Made by a program: the position numbers and the translations under genes. This document shows positions 6,222-8,081 of a stretch of 8,081 bases of DNA, piece after piece. How positions within the stretch are numbered: position 1 is the first letter of the stretch; each line of letters opens with the position of its first letter. Origin of the DNA: Planctomycetota bacterium. GTDB lineage: Bacteria; Planctomycetota; UBA1135. A model generated the notes under the pieces. That model was given only the letters and a program-made list of their open reading frames with translations, ran no database searches and was not told the DNA's origin. Location of the stretch: NCBI GenBank assembly GCA_014382465.1, contig JACNJP010000168.1:1-8081 (forward strand). Reading direction: 5' to 3'.

Positions 6222-8081
6222 TCAGGAACCCAGGCGGGATTCTGCTTCGGCGACCCGCCCCAGCTCCTCCTCGACCGGCCCCAGCTTCAGCGCCGGGTCG
6301 CCCTCGCCGCCGAGGATCAGGCGCCTGGCCTCCTCGAGCTCCGCCCGCGCCTCCTCGAGGAGCCCGAGGTCGGCGAGCAGACCGCCGTGCACCGCCAGCA
6401 GCGACGAGAGCAGCGGATGTCCCGGAGGCAGCGACTCCCGCTGCCGGGCGAGGACCGGGCCGAGCAGGACCTCGGCCTCCTCCGCCCGCCCCTGGTCCCG
6501 CAGCGCCCGCGCAAGGTTCATCTGGAACTGGGCCAGGGTCGGGTTCCCCTCCTCCCCGCGGAGGCGGAACTCGGCGACCGCCTCGCGGAAGCGCGCCTCG
6601 GCGCCGGCCGGGTCGCCCATCATGTAGCGCACCCCGCCGAGGTTGTTCAGCGATCCGGCCAGGCTGGGGTGGCCGGCCTCCAGCAGCCGGCCGCGCATGC
6701 CGTGGGCCCGCAGGTAGAGGCCCTCGGCCTCCACGAGGCGGTCCTGCTCGTGGAGCATCAAGCCGAGGTTGTTCACCGCGTTGGCCAGCGCCAGGTCGTC
6801 CTGTCCGCGGGCCAGAGCCTCGTGGCCGGCCACCACCTCGCGCAGCAGCGCCTCCGCCCCTTCGAGGTCGCCGAGCGAGTAGCGCACCGAGGCCAGGTTG
6901 TTCTGGGCGCCCAGGGTCCGGAGGTGGCTCGGGCCCAGCAGCCCCTGGCGGACCTGGACCGCGCGCGCGAGGATCGCGGCGGCCTCCTCGAGCTGCCCGG
7001 TGTCCCGCAGCAGCAGGCCCAGGTTGTTACAGGCCGCGGCGACGTCGAGGTGGTCCTCGCCCCAGCGCTCGCTCCACACGCGGTGGGCGGCGCGGAGGTG
7101 CTCCTCGGCCTCCCCGAAGCGCCCCTGGGCGTGCCGCAGCCGGCCGAGGGCGTTGCGGATCTCGGCGATCTCGACGTGGTCCGGGCCGTAGACCTCCAGG
7201 CGCAGCCGGTGGGCCTCCTCGAGCGCCGGGGCGGCGGTCTCGCGCAGCCCGAGCTCGAGGTAGATGCGGCCGATCGAGAGCAGCAGCGCCGAGCGCACCG
7301 CCGGGTCGACCGCCATGTCCGCCCGCAGGCTGGCGAGGCCGCGGTCGAGCAGCTCGCGCGGGCTCACGGCCTGGAAGGCGCTGGAGGGATCGCTGGTGTG
7401 GAACAGGTCGCTGAGGAAGTCGACCACCCGGTGCAGGCTCTCCGCTTCTGCCTGGGCGAAGTCGCGCTCGCGCTCGGCGATGCGCGCCTGACGGGCCACC
7501 ATCAGCGAGCCGCCGAGCAGCAGGACCAGCAGCAGGACGCCCGCCGAGACAGCCAGCTTGTTCCGCTTCCACAGCTTCGACAGCCGGTAGGCGAAGGTCT
7601 CCGGCCGGGCCCGCACCGGCAGACCCTGGAGGTAGCGGTCGAGGTCTTCGCCGAGCTGCAGCGCCGAGGCGTAGCGGCGGCCCGGCTCCTGGCGCATGGC
7701 CATGAGCACGATGTTGTCCAGGTCGCCGGCGAGCTGGCGGGCGCCGGCGACGGCGCTCGGCGGCGGCGGGCTGGCCTCGGTGATGACCTTCTCCGCCTCC
7801 GGGCGCCAGGCGGACGGCACCTCGTAGGGCCGCTTCCCGGCCAGCAGCTCGTAGAGCATCACCCCCAGCGAGTAGATGTCGCTGGTGGTCGTCATCGGCT
7901 CGCCGCGGATCTGCTCCGGGCTGGCGTACTGGGGCGGCATCGGCCGCCACTCGGTCAGGGGGGCGGGGGCCAGACCGGTCTCCGGGGGGAGGATCTTCGA
8001 GAACCCGAAGGCGGCCAGCTTCGGCTGGGCGGCGGCGGCGAACAGCACGTTGCCCGGCTCTCGGGCGCGGTGCACGGTGCG
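6222..8081 (-). CDS. Kinase-like (probable pseudokinase) transmembrane TPR protein, N-terminus beyond right edge
   Basis: 619 residues are visible; the frame is open to the window edge, so the GTG at 8075-8073 is internal. Order: C-lobe of a PknB-type Ser/Thr kinase domain (YASPEQIRGE, SDIYSLGVMLYELLAGKRPYE, then a DNIVLMAMRQEPGRRYASALQLGEDLDRYL-type helix), a basic stretch KLWKRNK, one transmembrane helix (about 7557-7492), and about eight 42-residue kinesin-light-chain-like TPRs with NNLG cores to the end. The architecture matches the transmembrane STPK-TPR proteins common in Acidobacteriota and relatives: cytoplasmic kinase, TPRs on the other side. The catalytic loop reads HRAREPGN instead of HRDLKPxN, the DFG motif reads AFG, and the P+1 loop reads MPPQYASPE where MTPxYASPE is usual. 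The catalytic Asp, loop Lys, metal-binding Asp and P+1 Thr are therefore all changed, while the loop Asn, SPE and F-helix Asp remain. Phosphotransfer is unlikely if the sequence is correct; an ATP-sensing or scaffold role is possible. The glycine loop and VAIK lysine lie outside the window. It is followed by the beta-helix gene after an 82-bp gap. Confidence 0.85.
   Translation of the reverse strand, partial: RTVHRAREPGNVLFAAAAQPKLAAFGFSKILPPETGLAPAPLTEWRPMPPQYASPEQIRGEPMTTTSDIYSLGVMLYELLAGKRPYEVPSAWRPEAEKVITEASPPPPSAVAGARQLAGDLDNIVLMAMRQEPGRRYASALQLGEDLDRYLQGLPVRARPETFAYRLSKLWKRNKLAVSAGVLLLVLLLGGSLMVARQARIAERERDFAQAEAESLHRVVDFLSDLFHTSDPSSAFQAVSPRELLDRGLASLRADMAVDPAVRSALLLSIGRIYLELGLRETAAPALEEAHRLRLEVYGPDHVEIAEIRNALGRLRHAQGRFGEAEEHLRAAHRVWSERWGEDHLDVAAACNNLGLLLRDTGQLEEAAAILARAVQVRQGLLGPSHLRTLGAQNNLASVRYSLGDLEGAEALLREVVAGHEALARGQDDLALANAVNNLGLMLHEQDRLVEAEGLYLRAHGMRGRLLEAGHPSLAGSLNNLGGVRYMMGDPAGAEARFREAVAEFRLRGEEGNPTLAQFQMNLARALRDQGRAEEAEVLLGPVLARQRESLPPGHPLLSSLLAVHGGLLADLGLLEEARAELEEARRLILGGEGDPALKLGPVEEELGRVAEAESRLGS

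Noticed and set aside
6149..7414. A 421-codon plus-strand frame opposite the TPR region
   Set aside because: It is almost entirely Pro/Arg/Gly/Ala, typical of the antisense of GC-rich coding DNA.

Overview
This is an 8.1 kb window of very GC-rich bacterial DNA with dense, mostly unidirectional gene blocks. The outer-membrane receptor and putative lipoprotein indicate a Gram-negative cell envelope. The transmembrane Ser/Thr kinase-type protein with kinesin-light-chain-like TPRs and the secreted parallel beta-helix protein are typical of Acidobacteriota, Myxococcota or Planctomycetota. I lean towards Acidobacteriota or Myxococcota from memory of family resemblance, without a database search. 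No rRNA, tRNA, insertion sequence, CRISPR array or prophage gene is visible.

Layout: (i) 1-488, minus strand: the N-terminal part of an ATP-grasp (RimK/DcsG-like) ligase family protein, running off the left edge. (ii) 489-771: a 283-base divergent intergenic region with a near-perfect sigma-54 (-24/-12) promoter at 691-707, an inverted repeat about 100 bp upstream of its predicted start point, and a small leader hairpin. (iii) 772-4084, plus strand: a two-gene operon encoding a FecA-like TonB-dependent outer-membrane receptor and a putative lipoprotein that I parse as a seven-bladed beta-propeller. The genes are 7 bp apart, and the second gene's ribosome binding site overlaps the first gene's stop codon. 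A strong intrinsic terminator follows at 4135-4163. (iv) 4181-6139, minus strand: a secreted right-handed beta-helix protein, convergent with the operon. (v) 6222-8081, minus strand: a kinase-like domain, one transmembrane helix and about eight TPRs, with its N-terminus beyond the right edge.

Most interesting points. The receptor/propeller pair under a sigma-54 promoter looks like a regulated outer-membrane uptake or surface module whose substrate cannot be read from sequence; it has no FecA-type signalling domain and no adjacent fecI/fecR. The TPR kinase appears to be a pseudokinase: the HRD aspartate, the catalytic-loop lysine, the DFG aspartate and the P+1 threonine are all replaced. The ATP-grasp protein at the other edge also lacks the expected ATP-binding lysine. 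Because both degenerate stretches lie within about 160 bp of a window end, low-quality sequence at contig ends should be excluded before biology is claimed.
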